Shown piece by piece: positions 23,282 through 35,539 of a stretch of DNA of 64,000 bases (positions are counted from its first letter, which is position 1; every line of letters starts with the position of its first letter). Made by a program: the position numbers and the translations under genes. The stretch covers positions 5,022,001-5,086,000 of the forward strand of contig JAETXT010000003.1 of assembly GCA_019188255.1 (NCBI GenBank). Direction: 5' to 3'. The stretch comes from Verticillium longisporum. Taxonomy: Eukaryota > Ascomycota > Sordariomycetes > Glomerellales > Plectosphaerellaceae. The notes below the pieces were generated by a model. The model made no database searches, had not been told where the DNA came from, and saw only the letters and a program-made list of their open reading frames with translations.

Positions 23282-24856
23282 ATGCGCTCTGGACTCACAC
23301 TCCTTGCAGCCGGGCTCTGCGCGGCCATTCCTGTTCAAGACAGCCCTCGGCAGCGACTGCTTGATGGCCTTGGTATTCCTTCAAGCTACCGCAGCGTCTC
23401 CGGTGGAAACCCTATTCCATTCACTCCAGGGCATAGAGATCCCGACGACAATGCTGTCGATTCTGTTGGTGAGAAGTTGGACCCCCTGCCATGGCGCAAT
23501 GGTCTCGGTGCCTCTGTCCTGGGGCCGTGGAATGAGGCCCGTTCCCGCCAGAGCCCCGATCTCGTACGACCGCCGAGCACAGATCATGGCAACCTGGGTA
23601 ATATGCGCTGGAGTTTTGCGGACTCTCATATTCGCATTGAGGTCAGTGTTAATATGACTCGAGAGAGGGCGCTTGTTGCTATCTTGCATGGAATGAGCTA
23701 ACAATATGCAGGAGGGCGGGTGGACCCGACAGACTACTGTTCGAGAGTTACCGAGCAGCTCAGAACTCGCCAGTGTCAACATGCGACTGGGCGAAGGTGT
23801 CATCCGTGAGCTGCATTGGCACAAGGAGGCTGAGTGGGCCTATGTGCTAGAGGGCAAGGTTCGAGTCACCGCTCTGGATTACGAAGGTGGCAACTTTATC
23901 GATGATTTGGAAAAGGGTGATCTCTGGGTAAGCATTCGCTTTCTCTCATTACTATGTGTTCTTTTTATGATCTTGGCTTACACCACATAGTACTTCCCTT
24001 CTGGAATCCCTCACTCGCTGCAGGGCCTCAGCGAGAATGGAACCGAGTTCCTTCTGGTCTTCGACGATGGTCACTTTTCCGAAGAGTCCACCTTTGTGCT
24101 TACTGACTGGCTGGGTAAGGATTGCCCCTTTAATCTAACATGTCACTTCTGACCGAGACAGCCCACACCCCCAAGTCGGTTATTGCAAAGAACTTCAACT
24201 TAGCTCCTGAGGTATTTGCACACATCCCTGCCAAGGAAAAGTATATCTTCCAGGGCACTGTGCCAGGGTCGATCGACAAGGAAGCGCCCAGCGGCAAGAA
24301 CGTGAAGAAGTCGAAGCACAACTTCACGCACAAGATGCTAGCACAAGAGCCCCTGAACAGCACCAACGGCGGCGGCCAGGTTCGCATCACCGACTCAAAA
24401 AACTTCCCCATTTCCAAGACCATCGCCGCAGCCCACGCCATCATCGAGCCTGGTGCGATTCGCGAGATGCACTGGCACCCCAACGCCGATGAATGGTCCT
24501 TCTTCATCCGGGGCCGTGCTCGTGTCACAATCTTTGCCTCTGAAGGTAACGCCAGGACCTTCGACTACGTGCCAGGAGATGTCGGCATCGTGCCTAGGAA
24601 CATGGGCCACTTCGTCGAGAACATCGGTGACGAGCCTATCGAGATGCTCGAGGTTTTCCGCGCCGACGAGTTCCGCGATATCTCTCTATTCCAGTGGATG
24701 GGCGACACGCCCAAGAAGCAAGTTGTCGACACTCTGTTTGCAGACGACCCAGAGAATGCCAAGCTCTTCTGGGACCGCGTTAAAGATGCTGACAACAACG
24801 CCGTCACTAAGCCTGATTTTGTTCGTTCTGCTGGTGCTCAGCCTGAAGAGCTCTGA
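23282..24856 (+). CDS. secreted bicupin oxalate decarboxylase
   Basis: Four exons, 23282-23641, 23712-23927, 23991-24114 and 24162-24856, encode 464 residues with a signal peptide (MRSGLTLLAAGLCAA). Two cupin domains follow, each with manganese ligands: His155, His157 and Glu161 in HWHKEAEW with a further His at 200, and His337, His339 and Glu344 in HWHPNADEW. The fold, the order of domains and the DWLAHTPK linker match oxalate decarboxylase (oxalate to formate and CO2). The active-site lid reads SEES (222-225); the acidic Glu of the bacterial SENS lid is kept, which favours decarboxylase over oxidase activity. Fungi use such enzymes to remove extracellular oxalate and hold pH. The intron joins preserve conserved text (RIE/EGGW, GDLW/YFP, DWL/AHTP). 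Confidence 0.93.
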
Positions 24857-26833
24857 GTCTCACGCGACAATAGCGCACTGAAAAGAAGCGTCATGTCGTT
24901 CCCTATCTCTGTCCTTAGCCCGGAGGGTTTTCATTCGGTTTAAGGAAACACAGCCCGACCACTGTACATCTAGTCTTTCACTCTTCAGCGTGAAAAAACA
25001 TGCTCAATTGAACAACGATCCTGATCGATCTTCCTGCTGCCATTCGCTGTTCAACTTGTTAAAGCGCTGAGATGATCAGTAAGGAAAATGATGCAGTGTT
25101 CCCCACGTGCTGGTTGCGATAGGCCACCGCAGAGTTGCAGCTGCGACACGGCGGACTTCCGGATGCAACCTAAATTTGGCAATGAGCAACTCAGCAACTC
25201 GGCTTGATACGAATGAGATGGTTACCATGTCTCGCTTTCGCCCCTCCCCGCTCTCCAGGTATGCAGGGCACCGGCAATTACTTGCCGATTGTGCGCCTCC
25301 CCCGCACAACAGGGAGCCATCCACCCACCCACCACATCTCGTAGGATCCGTGTAAGTCACATTGATGTCACCCCGTTCGCTGCAGCCATCACACCTTCTC
25401 TGATCGGGCGCCATCCCCCGGTATGCATACTGAGCCCGCACAGCGTCTAGGTGCTCCGCGACCCCAGCCCGAGGCTCTAGGAGCAGAGTGCTAGTCTCTG
25501 TTCGGTCAGCAAGCTGACCATGCAGCCTGATGCGAGGCCTCGGTAGCGCAGATCATGTACGCGTTGACGAGACAGGGACCTCATGTTGCGGCGTTCCTAT
25601 CATCTTGGAGAAGCGTCTTCTCTTGAGCTTTGCACGCCTCGTTTGGACAAACTCGGGCTTTCGGCGGGGAGAGATTTCTCCGAAAACCGAGAGAGGCCGA
25701 AGTGACTGCTTCACTGCACCACGACCTGCAGAAAGGGTGACGAGTCCATGTCTGTTCGAGCTGATCGGGAAGGTAGTCTGATTGTGTCATAGAGAGGGCG
25801 AAGATGCACGAAGCAGGACATGCGTTGTGTACATGAGTGTCTTCAAGCAGGTCAAGACGGTGTGTCTCGCGGAAGCCAAATTTTCTGCACCTTTGAATTC
25901 GAAGTCTGAAGATAATGGACGCGATCTGTGTTCCTGGTGAAGATGTCGGCTCTTGTTCACAGAAGAATGACCTGCGTAAGCACCAATTGAACCTTGACGA
26001 CTATCCTCTCGTCAGAATTTGCGGTTCCCACTCTTGAAGCCGAGTCAGGACGTGTGAATACTGGTTGTCAATTTGGGATCAGGCATTCCGAAAGGATCCT
26101 TGACCGGTAGCCCGTCATCGTACTCTCGGTCATCTCGCCGCTTGAGCGATATCGCCGAAAATCGCAGCCCCTCAAGTCGCGTAACGCCAAACATAATAAC
26201 GACGTGAGTGATAGCCAATCCTCCTTCGTAACAAAGATAGGTGAAATAAAGACTTCGCTCAGTAGTCTCTGCAGGAAGCTCAAGGAGTCTACATGCATTG
26301 TTAACCACGATATCTGAGGTCCCAGATACAAGCCATTCACATTCCAAGTCTCGTCTCTTGGCCTCGGTATATTATGCACAAGCTCTGACAGGTGATATCC
26401 CCTAGGTCATCGATAACCTTAAAGGTGAGCATAGCAATCTCGTGATCTTTCATGGGTCGTGGGAGAGGACCAAGTCAAGAACTTTGGCTTGTCGCTTGGC
26501 TTGTCGCCTGGCTTGTCGCTTGGCTTGCTCAATCTGATCGACCGTCTTTGGTCCATAAGTTTCAATAACCCCCAACTGTCTGGACACTGCCTTTCACTGA
26601 AGTTATTGAAGCTAGCAAGCAATCCATATCTCATGAGTCTGTCCCCCCCAGTGAGTCATGTCGCCGAGGCCGTTGTAGATGGGAGGTTCCAGAACTATCG
26701 AAATGTTACCTTTAAGGCATTGTACCTTAGTCAGCCGCCAGCACCACGCCCAGCACGCGCGCCCTTTGTGTTATCTCAATCGCGAATCGCCCCCCTTATC
26801 ACTGGCCACTCCTTCATTGGATCGTGATTCATC
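24857..26833. other. intergenic region with a 12-bp tandem repeat
   Basis: No gene recognised in this roughly 2 kb. It holds the 3' flank of the oxalate decarboxylase gene, a 12-bp repeat at 26484-26530 and the promoter of the AlaX gene. Confidence 0.55.
26484..26530. repeat. 12-bp tandem repeat, about four copies
   Basis: Units of TTGGCTTGTCGC follow one another almost unchanged, one with a T-to-C change and the last diverged. They lie about 300 bp upstream of the AlaX reading frame. Confidence 0.85.
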
Positions 26834-28402
26834 ATGCTCATTGTGCCTCTCATACGGAACTGGCCCCGAACCATTCGTCCTTTGACATTCATCAAGCCGA
26901 CGATATCAAGTCTGCGTCTTGCCTACAGACCAATCATGACTGTCCCAGCATCGGTGCCCTCGGGCCGCGTCGTGGGTGCGCTGGCTTGTCAGCAAGATTC
27001 CTATCTACGAACCCTGGAAAGCGAGGTCCTGTCATGCGTCAAGAGGCCGCCGCCCACATCACAGGAGGGTGGCAAGAGGAAGTCGAAAGCAGCCGCCGAG
27101 TCAGCTGAAGCAAAAGATGTTTGGTTCATCGAATGTGCCGACTCGGTCTTGTTTCCCGAAGGTCAGCTGCTCGAACACGGAATCAGACATAAGCCGGTCT
27201 CTGCGTGCTAACTCGCCATCACAGGCGGCGGACAGCCCTCCGACTCTGGCACTCTGATACCGCTGGATGATGAATCGGCAGAGCCCATCCCCATTGACTT
27301 CGTCCAGCGCCAGGGCCTGCAATGCATCTACCACTCGCCACGGCCCCTCGCGCCAGGCACACGGGTCCGCCAGGCCGTCGACTTTGACCGTCGCTGGGAC
27401 CACATGCAGCAGCATACGGGGCAGCACCTCCTCTCAGCCGTCATGGACAAGTGCGGCAACCTCGAGACTCTCGGCTGGGGCATGGGCAAGCAGGGCGAGG
27501 CAAACTATGTCGACCTGCCGCGGAAACCCTCGCCCGAGGAGATCCAGGCCATCCAGGACCGCTGCAACGAGATTATCCGCAACAGCATGCCCATCACGGT
27601 CGACGTTCCGCAAAACGCCAAGGACGACACGCTGCCTGGCGACTACGACAAGGCCAAGGGTGTCGTGCGCGTCATTCACATTGGGGATGTCGACAGCAAC
27701 ACGTATGTCCAACTGACTGACCTCTTACAAGTCTCAAGTCTGGCAGGATCTGGAGGACTGACCGTGAAACACAGATGCTGCGGCACTCATCTGGCCAAGA
27801 CGTCACACATTGCTCTCATTCTCTTGCACTCGACACAGCCCGTCCATGTGAAGCACTGTCGCCTCTTCTTCACAGCCGGTGACCGCGCCATCAAGCTTGC
27901 GGCAAACTCCATAGCGGCCTTGACCTCCGTCGGTAAGGTTCTGTCATGCGGCGGCACGCCCGACCAGGTCATCGCCAGCACAATGCGCCTGAGAGACGTT
28001 GGTTCGGAGCTGCGGAGCAAGGAGAAGAGGCTCCTGTCCGAGCTGGCGCGGTTCGAAGGCGAGCGCGCGCGGGCGGCCATCGCGGCAGGCAGGGATGCCT
28101 GGGTCTACCGCACCGAGGACGGGCTAGATTATGCGAACCTCATCGTGTCCGAAGTGAAGGACGCTGCGATCGCCGCGGGGCGGGCGGTTGTCATTGCGAC
28201 AGGCGAGACGAAGAAGTCGGGCCCGGTCGTTGTCGTCGGTGCCAAAGAGGCTGTTGATGCCCTCGTGCCCAGAATCAAGGAGGCCGTTCCGGCCGTCAAG
28301 GGCGGCGGCAAAGGCGAGAAGTGGCAAGGCAAGGTGACGGAGTGGCAAAAGGGCGAGCTGGAGCGTTTGCGGTTATTGATAGAGCCTGAGTCTTCTGCTT
28401 AA
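26834..28402 (+). CDS. AlaX-type alanyl-tRNA editing protein (AARSD1-like)
   Basis: Exons 26834-27161, 27225-27702 and 27775-28402. The protein is homologous to the editing domain of alanyl-tRNA synthetase and to free-standing AlaX/AARSD1, which hydrolyse Ser- or Gly-mischarged tRNA-Ala. The four zinc ligands are visible in HTGQH (HxxxH) and CCGTH (CxxxH); the second motif is rebuilt only by splicing across the 27703-27774 intron. The first intron (GTCAGC...CAG) restores FPEGGGQPSD, the conserved N-terminal glycine motif. Two starts are possible: ATG 26834 (477 residues) and ATG 26936 (443 residues), both with A at -3. The extra 34 residues are Arg-rich without acids, like a mitochondrial presequence, and the conserved part begins right after the second Met. 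The shorter form is probably the cytosolic protein. Confidence 0.9.
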
Positions 28403-30256
28403 CATCGAGACCAATGTCTGCAGAAGAAGAAGAAAAGTTGAGTTCCTGGAGGACGTTCATTCACATTGCCAATCTCCCCCTCGTTTCCCTTGTATGGAAG
28501 GAAAACTCCTAAACGGACTCGGCAGAGTGCCACAGCTACTGGCGACTCTGGACGCGAGGATGACGAGTCAGCGCACTCATGAGATTATATCACATCAAAA
28601 CGGAGCTGTGCGACGTTAGCTTGCCCAGAGAGATGGTCATATTAGAGTTCCTAAGCGGCTACATTCCCGTCGCATTCGGGACCGTCAGTCACAAAACCAT
28701 AGGTTGGCATTTGGAACCACATTCTACCTTCACCTTACTTACCTTCATGTACGTGCTGATGCCCTGGTCCACGGCAGTTTTGTCAAGAGTGTCATTCATT
28801 TGAATATCAGAGACATTATGCGGCACGCGCGTGTCTGTTGGCAACCGAGGATGTTCATTGCTAGCGTGGCATCTAGTGGCGTGTCGTTGCAATATGAGAT
28901 CGTCCATGGTCACAGCTGGGGGAGTGCGTACTTGGCGCTCCGAACATCTTGCAGGCAGCGTTTCTGCAAGCTTGAACAATACCGCAAAATGCTCGAGACA
29001 GCTGCGGTATTGCCAAGTCTGTGACAGTCAGCACTGTCAGATATTGAGCATGAATGCGAAAAAGAATCCGCAAAGAATCTTTGTATTCGAGTCTTACACA
29101 AGGGAACCAAGAGACAAGGCGGGACCATCGATTCTTGACACCACGGCCGAAAAGCTCTCATCATATCGCAGGTTATTATGGTGACAGGACCAAGGCGCTG
29201 TTTCTTGTTGCTGAAGCTTCTTGTAGAGCTCGCCTCGTGGACCTGTCGACTGAATCCCCCATGCCGACTCGAAAAGCTGGGATTCAAGACCCAGAGCCCA
29301 GACCACTCGGCACTGCAAAGAATGGCTCACACCACGTGCCTGACAATGTCATCTCTTTTCTCGCCCCTGATCTGATCTGGGGAAAAGTCTGCACCGTCCA
29401 TTGGCGGGAATGCCCTGTCAAGCCTCCGCCCAGCGATAGCGCCATGTCCGGATGAAACGTCCCGATGCTTGATCGGGACGGAGATTGGGGACAGCTCTGG
29501 ATGACTTTCTACGTATTCGGTCGCAGTCAACCCGAGCTAATTCTCTCACCACTACAAGGCTTGATGCTGCCATCCGATCAAATACTGAGAGAGGCGGGCC
29601 GGTCCTGACAGGGATTGGAGGACTTGGAGTTCCTTGCTGTTGCTTTGTCTACAGCAATCAAGTGCCCAGGTCCATCTCTCATTCATTTTCTGTGTACTCC
29701 TCGGAGCGAAGGGGCGAGGACCAGGGTCCCAGGCCGGACCCAGCGCGCGATCAAAGGACGGTATGCCAGAAAAATAATCAATTTCAGCAGCACTCAATCC
29801 AAGCCATGCCCCGCTATCAGGCCTTGTGATCTGCTCTCCCCGACTCCAGATCGTCAGCTCGGCTGGCAATTGTCGCCCTAGTTGTATCAGACATATCGAC
29901 CTCCGCCGACCAAAGAGGACTTTGCCCAGAAGCTAGTCTGTAGACAGATTTTTCGCCGTGATGCTTGTTCGGTTGTCCCGGCTAGGACTAGGACCGGGAT
30001 ACTGAGACCTGGTGAGTGCCTCCATCATCTCGGCCGGAAAGCATGGCTTGAAAATAAGGATTAAGGTAAGCTCAAGCCAAGTGAGAGGGAGGGCCAGAAC
30101 GTCGGAACGAGAACCGTATATGAACGTCAGTCTCGGCACCCAAGCTTGGGTATAGACTCTCCTTTGTGTTTGCAATCTTCCAACTTTTGTCAATCCTTAT
30201 TTTCACACCGTTCTTCTTCTCTCATTTCAAACCAGTTCATTCTCATCTCTGTTACC
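28403..30256. other. intergenic region upstream of the pectate lyase-like gene
   Basis: No gene supported. Overlapping short frames are present on both strands. The last 110 bases before 30257 are pyrimidine-rich, a usual fungal 5' leader. Confidence 0.5.
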
Positions 30257-31520
30257 ATGAAGTTCTTCAGCATCCTCGTCGCAGTGGCGCCGGCCGCCCT
30301 CGTCTCGGCTGCCGACTTTTACGTCGCTACCACCGGCCCGGACACCGCCGCCGGCAACCTCGCCGCCCCTTTCAAGTCGATCCAGGTTGCCGTCAACAAG
30401 GCCGCCGCTGGCGACACCATTTACCTCCGTGGAGGCACTCACAAGCCGACGACGAACATTCAGATCACCAAGAGCGGTACCGCTGCCAAGCCCTACACGC
30501 TGACGGCTTACAACAGCGAGAACGTCATCATTGATGGCGAGGCTCTCACCGGTACCCCGGCTGCCCTCAACGCCGCCCTCGCCAACAAGGACCGTGGTAT
30601 CTTCCATATTGAGAAGGCCAACTACTGGAAGTTCTACAAGCTCACCTTCATCAACGGGCCCTACGGCGTCTACGTCCGTGACGGCACGAACCACTACTTT
30701 GAGCGTATCACCACCCACGACAACTACGAGACTGGCTTCCACATGGAGGGGGCCCTGTCCAACAACCAGGTCGTCTACCTCGACTCCTACCGCAACCGTG
30801 ACCCTCGCAAGAACGGCGAGAGCGCCGACGGTTTCGCTCTGAAGCAGGGCTCCGGCAAGGGTAACGTTCTTCGCGGCGCTCGCCTTTGGGAGAACGTTGA
30901 CGACGGCCTTGACTTCTGGTAAGCTACTGGCTATGAGCCCGCCTCGAGATGGTCGTTACTTTCAGAATGACTAACCAGACAACAACAGGGAGTTCAAGGA
31001 CCGTGTCACCGTCACCGACACGATCGCCTGGGGCAACGGTGTCAACCGCTGGAACTTCTCCCCCTTCGCCGGTGACGGCAACGGTTTCAAGCTCGGTGGT
31101 CTCCCCTCGGGCAGCACCGGCAACGCTGACCACATTGTCAACAACTGCATCGCCTTTGGCAACGCCGCCAAGGGCTTCACCGACAACAAGCAGACGGGCA
31201 CCTTCCTCTTCACGCGCAACACGGCCTACAACAACGGCGCCGTCGGCTTCCAGACCTCGGCTGCCAAGGCCACGTTCCAGAACAACATTGCGGCCCGCAA
31301 CTCCAAGACGACGGCCCAGTCCGGCCAGACGTCGCTCAAGAGTGCTACCAGCACGGGCAACTCGTGGAACAGCAGCCCCGTCTGGACCGACGCCAGCTTC
31401 AAGAGCGTCGACGTCTCGCTCGTCAAGGGCGCCAGGCAGGCCAACGGCAAGATTGTCGCCAGCAACTTCCTGCTGCCCGCCTCGGGCGGCAACATTGGTG
31501 CCACCACCAACTGGCAGTAA
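30257..31520 (+). CDS. secreted right-handed beta-helix protein, PL9-like pectate lyase
   Basis: Exons 30257-30918 and 30989-31520 (70-nt intron, GTAAGC...CAACAG) encode 397 residues. A signal peptide (MKFFSILVAVAPAALVSA) precedes ADFYVATTGPDTAAGNLAAP, GDTIYLRGGTH and many short repeated strands rich in Asn and Gly, the pattern of a parallel beta-helix. The opening and the GDTIYLRGGTH turn resemble polysaccharide lyase family 9 (pectate lyases such as PelL), which split polygalacturonate by beta-elimination with calcium. The exact specificity is inferred and could be another beta-helix lyase or hydrolase. It converges with an LPMO gene 246 bp downstream, which fits a role in plant cell-wall degradation. 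Confidence 0.78.
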
Positions 31521-31766
31521 ATTTTCGCAAGGGCGGATGTTGAAACGGTCTTGATCGCAAGGCAGGGAGTGCGTGATGGCTCCGGGACACCTGGTGTGTG
31601 CATCACGAGTAATGGTCGGGTTCAGCCAAGTTGCTAGACCTCTTCATCGTACATAATATCTTTGCTTGTATATGACAACGCGTACATACATATATACATC
31701 TTATCAATAGACATGGCCATGTTTATCTCATTGAACGTCGCAGGATTCGTACCGCTACCTGTCTGC

Positions 31767-32493
31767 TCATCCCGACCACACCTCCGGCCCTGGGTACTCA
31801 TATGGCTGGCTTGCGGCGTAAATATTGACAGCCAGACCTGGATCCTCCTTTGCATACTCGCCGGGAAACGCGACCAGCGGCCCCGGTGTCCCGTTGCCCC
31901 CGCCGGAAACCTCGACTTGCGCGCACGCGATGTAGAATTGGGGCGTCCCATGCGCGTGCAGGCCGATGTGCTCCGCCCTCAGTAGGTAGTCACCGTTCGG
32001 CAGCGTCTTGGGGATGGTTGTCGATATTTCTCGCATTTCCGTCTCGAAGGCGGGATATGGGCCGCCGAGGTCGCCGTGCTGGTCAATCTTGAACCATACG
32101 TCACCGACGGGGTCCCAGGTCGTGACGTCCTCCCCGTCAGGAACGCGCGCCATGTAGAAGAGAACGGGACCTGGATGGCCCATGCTGTTACTGGACGTAA
32201 AGCCAACAGTTGAGCCAGCTGTGACCGGGAGGACAGCCGAGGTCGGGCGCCCGGGTTTCTCGAAACAGCGGAGGAAAGTGGACGATAGGTCTTCCACGGG
32301 TTCGGCGCCGGGATTGTTGTTCGTTTCACGGATGAACTCCCACTCGGCGGATTGGACGCCGTCGACAACTGTGTTCGGGAAGAAGTCTGTGAAGCATCAT
32401 CAGCATGGTGTTCTTCGGAGCGGCTGGATATCTAGACCAACAGTGTGCCAAGACCCCGGAGGATAGCAGCGGCAAAAGGGCAAATGTTTTCAT
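31767..32493 (-). CDS. AA9 lytic polysaccharide monooxygenase
   Basis: Exons 32493-32442 and 32386-31767 encode 223 residues. The signal peptide MKTFALLPLLSSGVLA is followed directly by His, so cleavage leaves an N-terminal His, the first half of the copper histidine brace. The second is in SMGHPGPVLFYMARV, matching the AA9 HxGPxxxYxA motif. LHAHGTPQFYIACAQVEV carries the axial Tyr and the conserved Gln. AA9 enzymes cleave cellulose or other glucans oxidatively outside the cell. There is no carbohydrate-binding module. The only intron (55 nt; donor GTTGGT, weaker than usual) starts one base after the His1 codon, so the copper-binding N-terminus is assembled across the splice. It is tail-to-tail with the pectate-lyase-like gene. 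Confidence 0.92.
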
Positions 32494-32577
32494 GGTGATC
32501 AGTGAGACGGTAAGAGGCTGTGGGATACAATGATCTCGACTGCGTCGGCCGATGGTGCATTGTGAATGCCTAGAGGT

Positions 32578-32585
32578 CTTTTATA
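32578..32585 (-). promoter_or_regulatory. TATA box of the AA9 LPMO gene
   Basis: TATAAAAG on the minus strand lies about 85 bases before the LPMO start codon, a usual distance for a fungal core promoter with a short leader. Confidence 0.55.
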
Positions 32586-33937
32586 CACTGACATTGTTGC
32601 CAAGCCGCCGCATCGCCAGCTCATCCTTTCCGCAATGTGCAATCCGTAAACACGGTGCAGCAGATAGAGATGGTTGTTCATCTAAGAGATCACCGTCCTC
32701 ACATTAACACAAGTCTGGGCACCATAAGCAAAGCAGTTTCAGTTTGACCGCCGGCCAGTCAACGTTCTTCCAAATCAACGAAACGCTGCTGGTCAGCCTC
32801 CGAAGATTGAAAAGAAGCCGGTCATCCAGCCAGAACCTCCGTTCTGATTATGGAGTAGGCTCCCAGATGCTCCAGCCATGCCTGGAGGATGATCACTGAT
32901 CAGTCCGTCTACAAGCCCCCACAGGCCCCTATTCGTCCCCGTGATTGACGATCCTCGACGCACAAAGTTACAAGTTCAAGATTGAGTAATGCCCCGTGCT
33001 CTGGACGCTATAAATTATATTAGGGATCGCCGTCGCTACCCAATGCCATTGCGTCAACTCCGGATGACCGCGCTTCGCGTTATTCCGTTTCCCAAGACAT
33101 AGCATCTCGGCTCGGGATGATCTCCCACGCAATGCGAACCTGTTATGACTGGCGAGTCCCTCGTGTGGAAGATGTCGCCAAATGTCGGCATTCGCTATTC
33201 ATTCTTTTCTCTTTCGCAACATGATCTGAGTTGGCTTCCAACGGAACCTTCTTGTAATTCGCACGCATCCTTTAGCTCCTTGTGAACGAGTTTTGCCCTG
33301 TTTTCAGAGTAGGGCCTGGCAATCAATTGCCAAATCTAACTCACAAAAGGCTGTAGCATTGGAAACCCATCAACAGCATACAAACATGAATGGGCACTGT
33401 CTTTTCGATACCATACAATATTCGATGAAGCAAGGTTGCTGGAGTCTTGCGTAGAGCTTCACAAACTTGCCACGAGGCCAAGATCGGTAGTCTTGGCCAT
33501 CTTTGGCACGATGTGTTCTTCTTTGGTTTAGGTCATTGGCAATGGCTCGCGATCGCCACCCGGCGTCTATTTGACGAGGCACATACACTACATTTCATTC
33601 CACTGCTTTTTGATCTGACAGCACCCAAAGTGTCGGTGATGCGCTTGCAAGGGCTCCAAGGGAACGCCAAGGAAACGGTGCCACTTTGGCCGATACCAAA
33701 GCCGGGACGCGACGCCAAAAAGGGCAGGACAGAGGAGATGGCAATGCCGATACGAGGCCAACCCGTATTGCATGTCGACGAAACATGAAATGCATGAATC
33801 TCATGATTAATTAAAAAGCCAGCAGCTCCGCGCGCGGCGTCGTGCCATGCGGTGGGTAGACTGTCGCATCTCTTCGGTCACATTTTTCCAACCTTCCTGC
33901 AAAGCGTCAGAGGTACAGCACCCCGGATCCAGGCGCC
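32586..33937. other. divergent intergenic region, LPMO and metalloprotease genes
   Basis: No gene recognised. Both flanking genes are transcribed away from this stretch of about 1.35 kb, so it holds two promoters for secreted enzymes. A TATA-like CTATAAATTATAT lies near 33008. No other motif stands out. Confidence 0.5.
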
Positions 33938-34843
33938 ATGAAACTATCTACTGTCCTCCCCATCGTCTCCGCCCTCGTCGGCGGCGTCGCGAGTCAGGGC
34001 CTCTGTGCCACCGGGGATCCGACCCCCGAAACGCTCGCGTTCCTCAGCAAGCTCCAGCAGCGGGAGAGGCGCGGCACGCTGGTTCGGCGGCAGTCGGCAG
34101 CAGCTAACCTCACGGTGCCGGTGCACATGCACGCCGTTGTCTCCGAGGGCCAGGACGGCCTGATCCCGGAGGCGCAGCTGCAGCAGCAGTTCAAGGTCCT
34201 CGTCGACTCGTTCGCGCCGAGCAACATCCACCTCGTGCTCAAGGGCCAGACGCGGACCGTCGACGCTGAGCTGGCGCATGGCCCACTGGGGCAGGGCGAG
34301 GGTTTCCAAGAGTTTATGAGGACGACACGCGCGGGCGACTACGGCACGCTCAACGTCTACTTCTACACGGATATGGACCCGGGCGTCTCGGGCATCTGCA
34401 ACCTGCCCTCTCTCGGCGGCGGCGAGGACCCGTTCATCTGGAACGACCCGTGCCATATCCTCGCGGCGACCATGCCGGACGACAGTGTCGAGGGCGTGCA
34501 GGGCAAGACGGCGGTGCACGAGGTCGGACACTGGTTCGGCCTGCTGCACACGTTCCATGGTAACACGTGCAACCCCTTTGGCGGCGACATGGTGGACGAC
34601 ACGCCGCAGGAGAGCGTGGCGACGACGGGGTGTCCCGTCGGGAAGGACAGCTGTCCCGAGCAGCCGGGTCTTGACCCTATTCACAACTACATGGACTACT
34701 CGAGCGACCCTTGGTGAGCTTCTGATGTCCCGAATCTGTCGTCAACGAGATTGCTAATGTTTTTTTCCAGTCTCACAGAGTTCACGCCAGGACAGACCTT
34801 CAGGATGCATGATACATTTGCTTGGATGCGTGCATCGTCGTAG
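33938..34843 (+). CDS. secreted M43 (pappalysin-type) zinc metalloprotease
   Basis: Exons 33938-34713 and 34771-34843 (57-nt intron, GTGAGC...TTCCAG) encode 282 residues. A signal peptide (MKLSTVLPIVSALVGGVAS) is followed by a propeptide-like stretch ending in a basic RRQ, then the catalytic domain. The zinc motif HEVGHWFGLLH and the Met-turn HNYMDYSSDPC identify an M43 metzincin, the family of fungal Mep1-type secreted proteases. Several Cys pairs fit disulfides in an extracellular protein. The small last exon supplies LTEFTPGQTFRMHDTFAWMR, the standard family C-terminus. Likely role: digestion of host or environmental protein outside the cell. Confidence 0.92.
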
Positions 34844-35539
34844 GAGATGAGAGCGACCGCAACTTAGAGCACATACACTGATAAATGAAAGCAAAATCTT
34901 GTTGGAAACGATCCGAGAAGAAAGATAAACGGGGTTCTGCGTCGTTATCCTGAGACTTCTGCTTTCGTCTCAAGCTACCTATCGAGGCGCCATCACACGA
35001 ACCTGTTCAAGACTTTTTTTTTTTACTGAAATTGACCCAAAGGTGACTGTTGCCGCAACAATCGTAAAGGAGCTGCTGGTCCCCCCAGACTTTGGGTTCG
35101 TCTCGCTAAGCATTGAGAGTGAGAGTAGAAATCTCCGATCACCACGTGCATCGGCTGATAATGGGATGCATGATGAGCTGAATGGGCGAGTGAAGGCCGG
35201 CTGAATGTAAATGGTGATGTCACGATGCAACTTTACCCCAAGACTCGATAGACACGCCAGCTCAACGGACGTTACAATCTTCGCTGACATGGAAATCGTT
35301 CTGATTCTGGTGTAGACGATGATAACGATGGCGGGATTCCGGCCCATAATTGTCAATGTCAGAGTGTATGTGTGCTGTCAAAGCAAAGACTACGATGATG
35401 TAGTCGGCCACTAGTCACACACGTCATGGAATTGCAAGGGGAACAACAGTCGTTCATGGCTAAGGCACTCCGTTTCCTGCAATACTGCAACGCACGGCAC
35501 CGCAGCGCAATCAACACAGCATTTGCAGACGTGAGATTT
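34844..35539. other. intergenic region
   Basis: Nothing recognised besides 3' flanks of the metalloprotease gene (plus) and of the RPA3 locus (minus). The two loci converge here. Confidence 0.5.
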
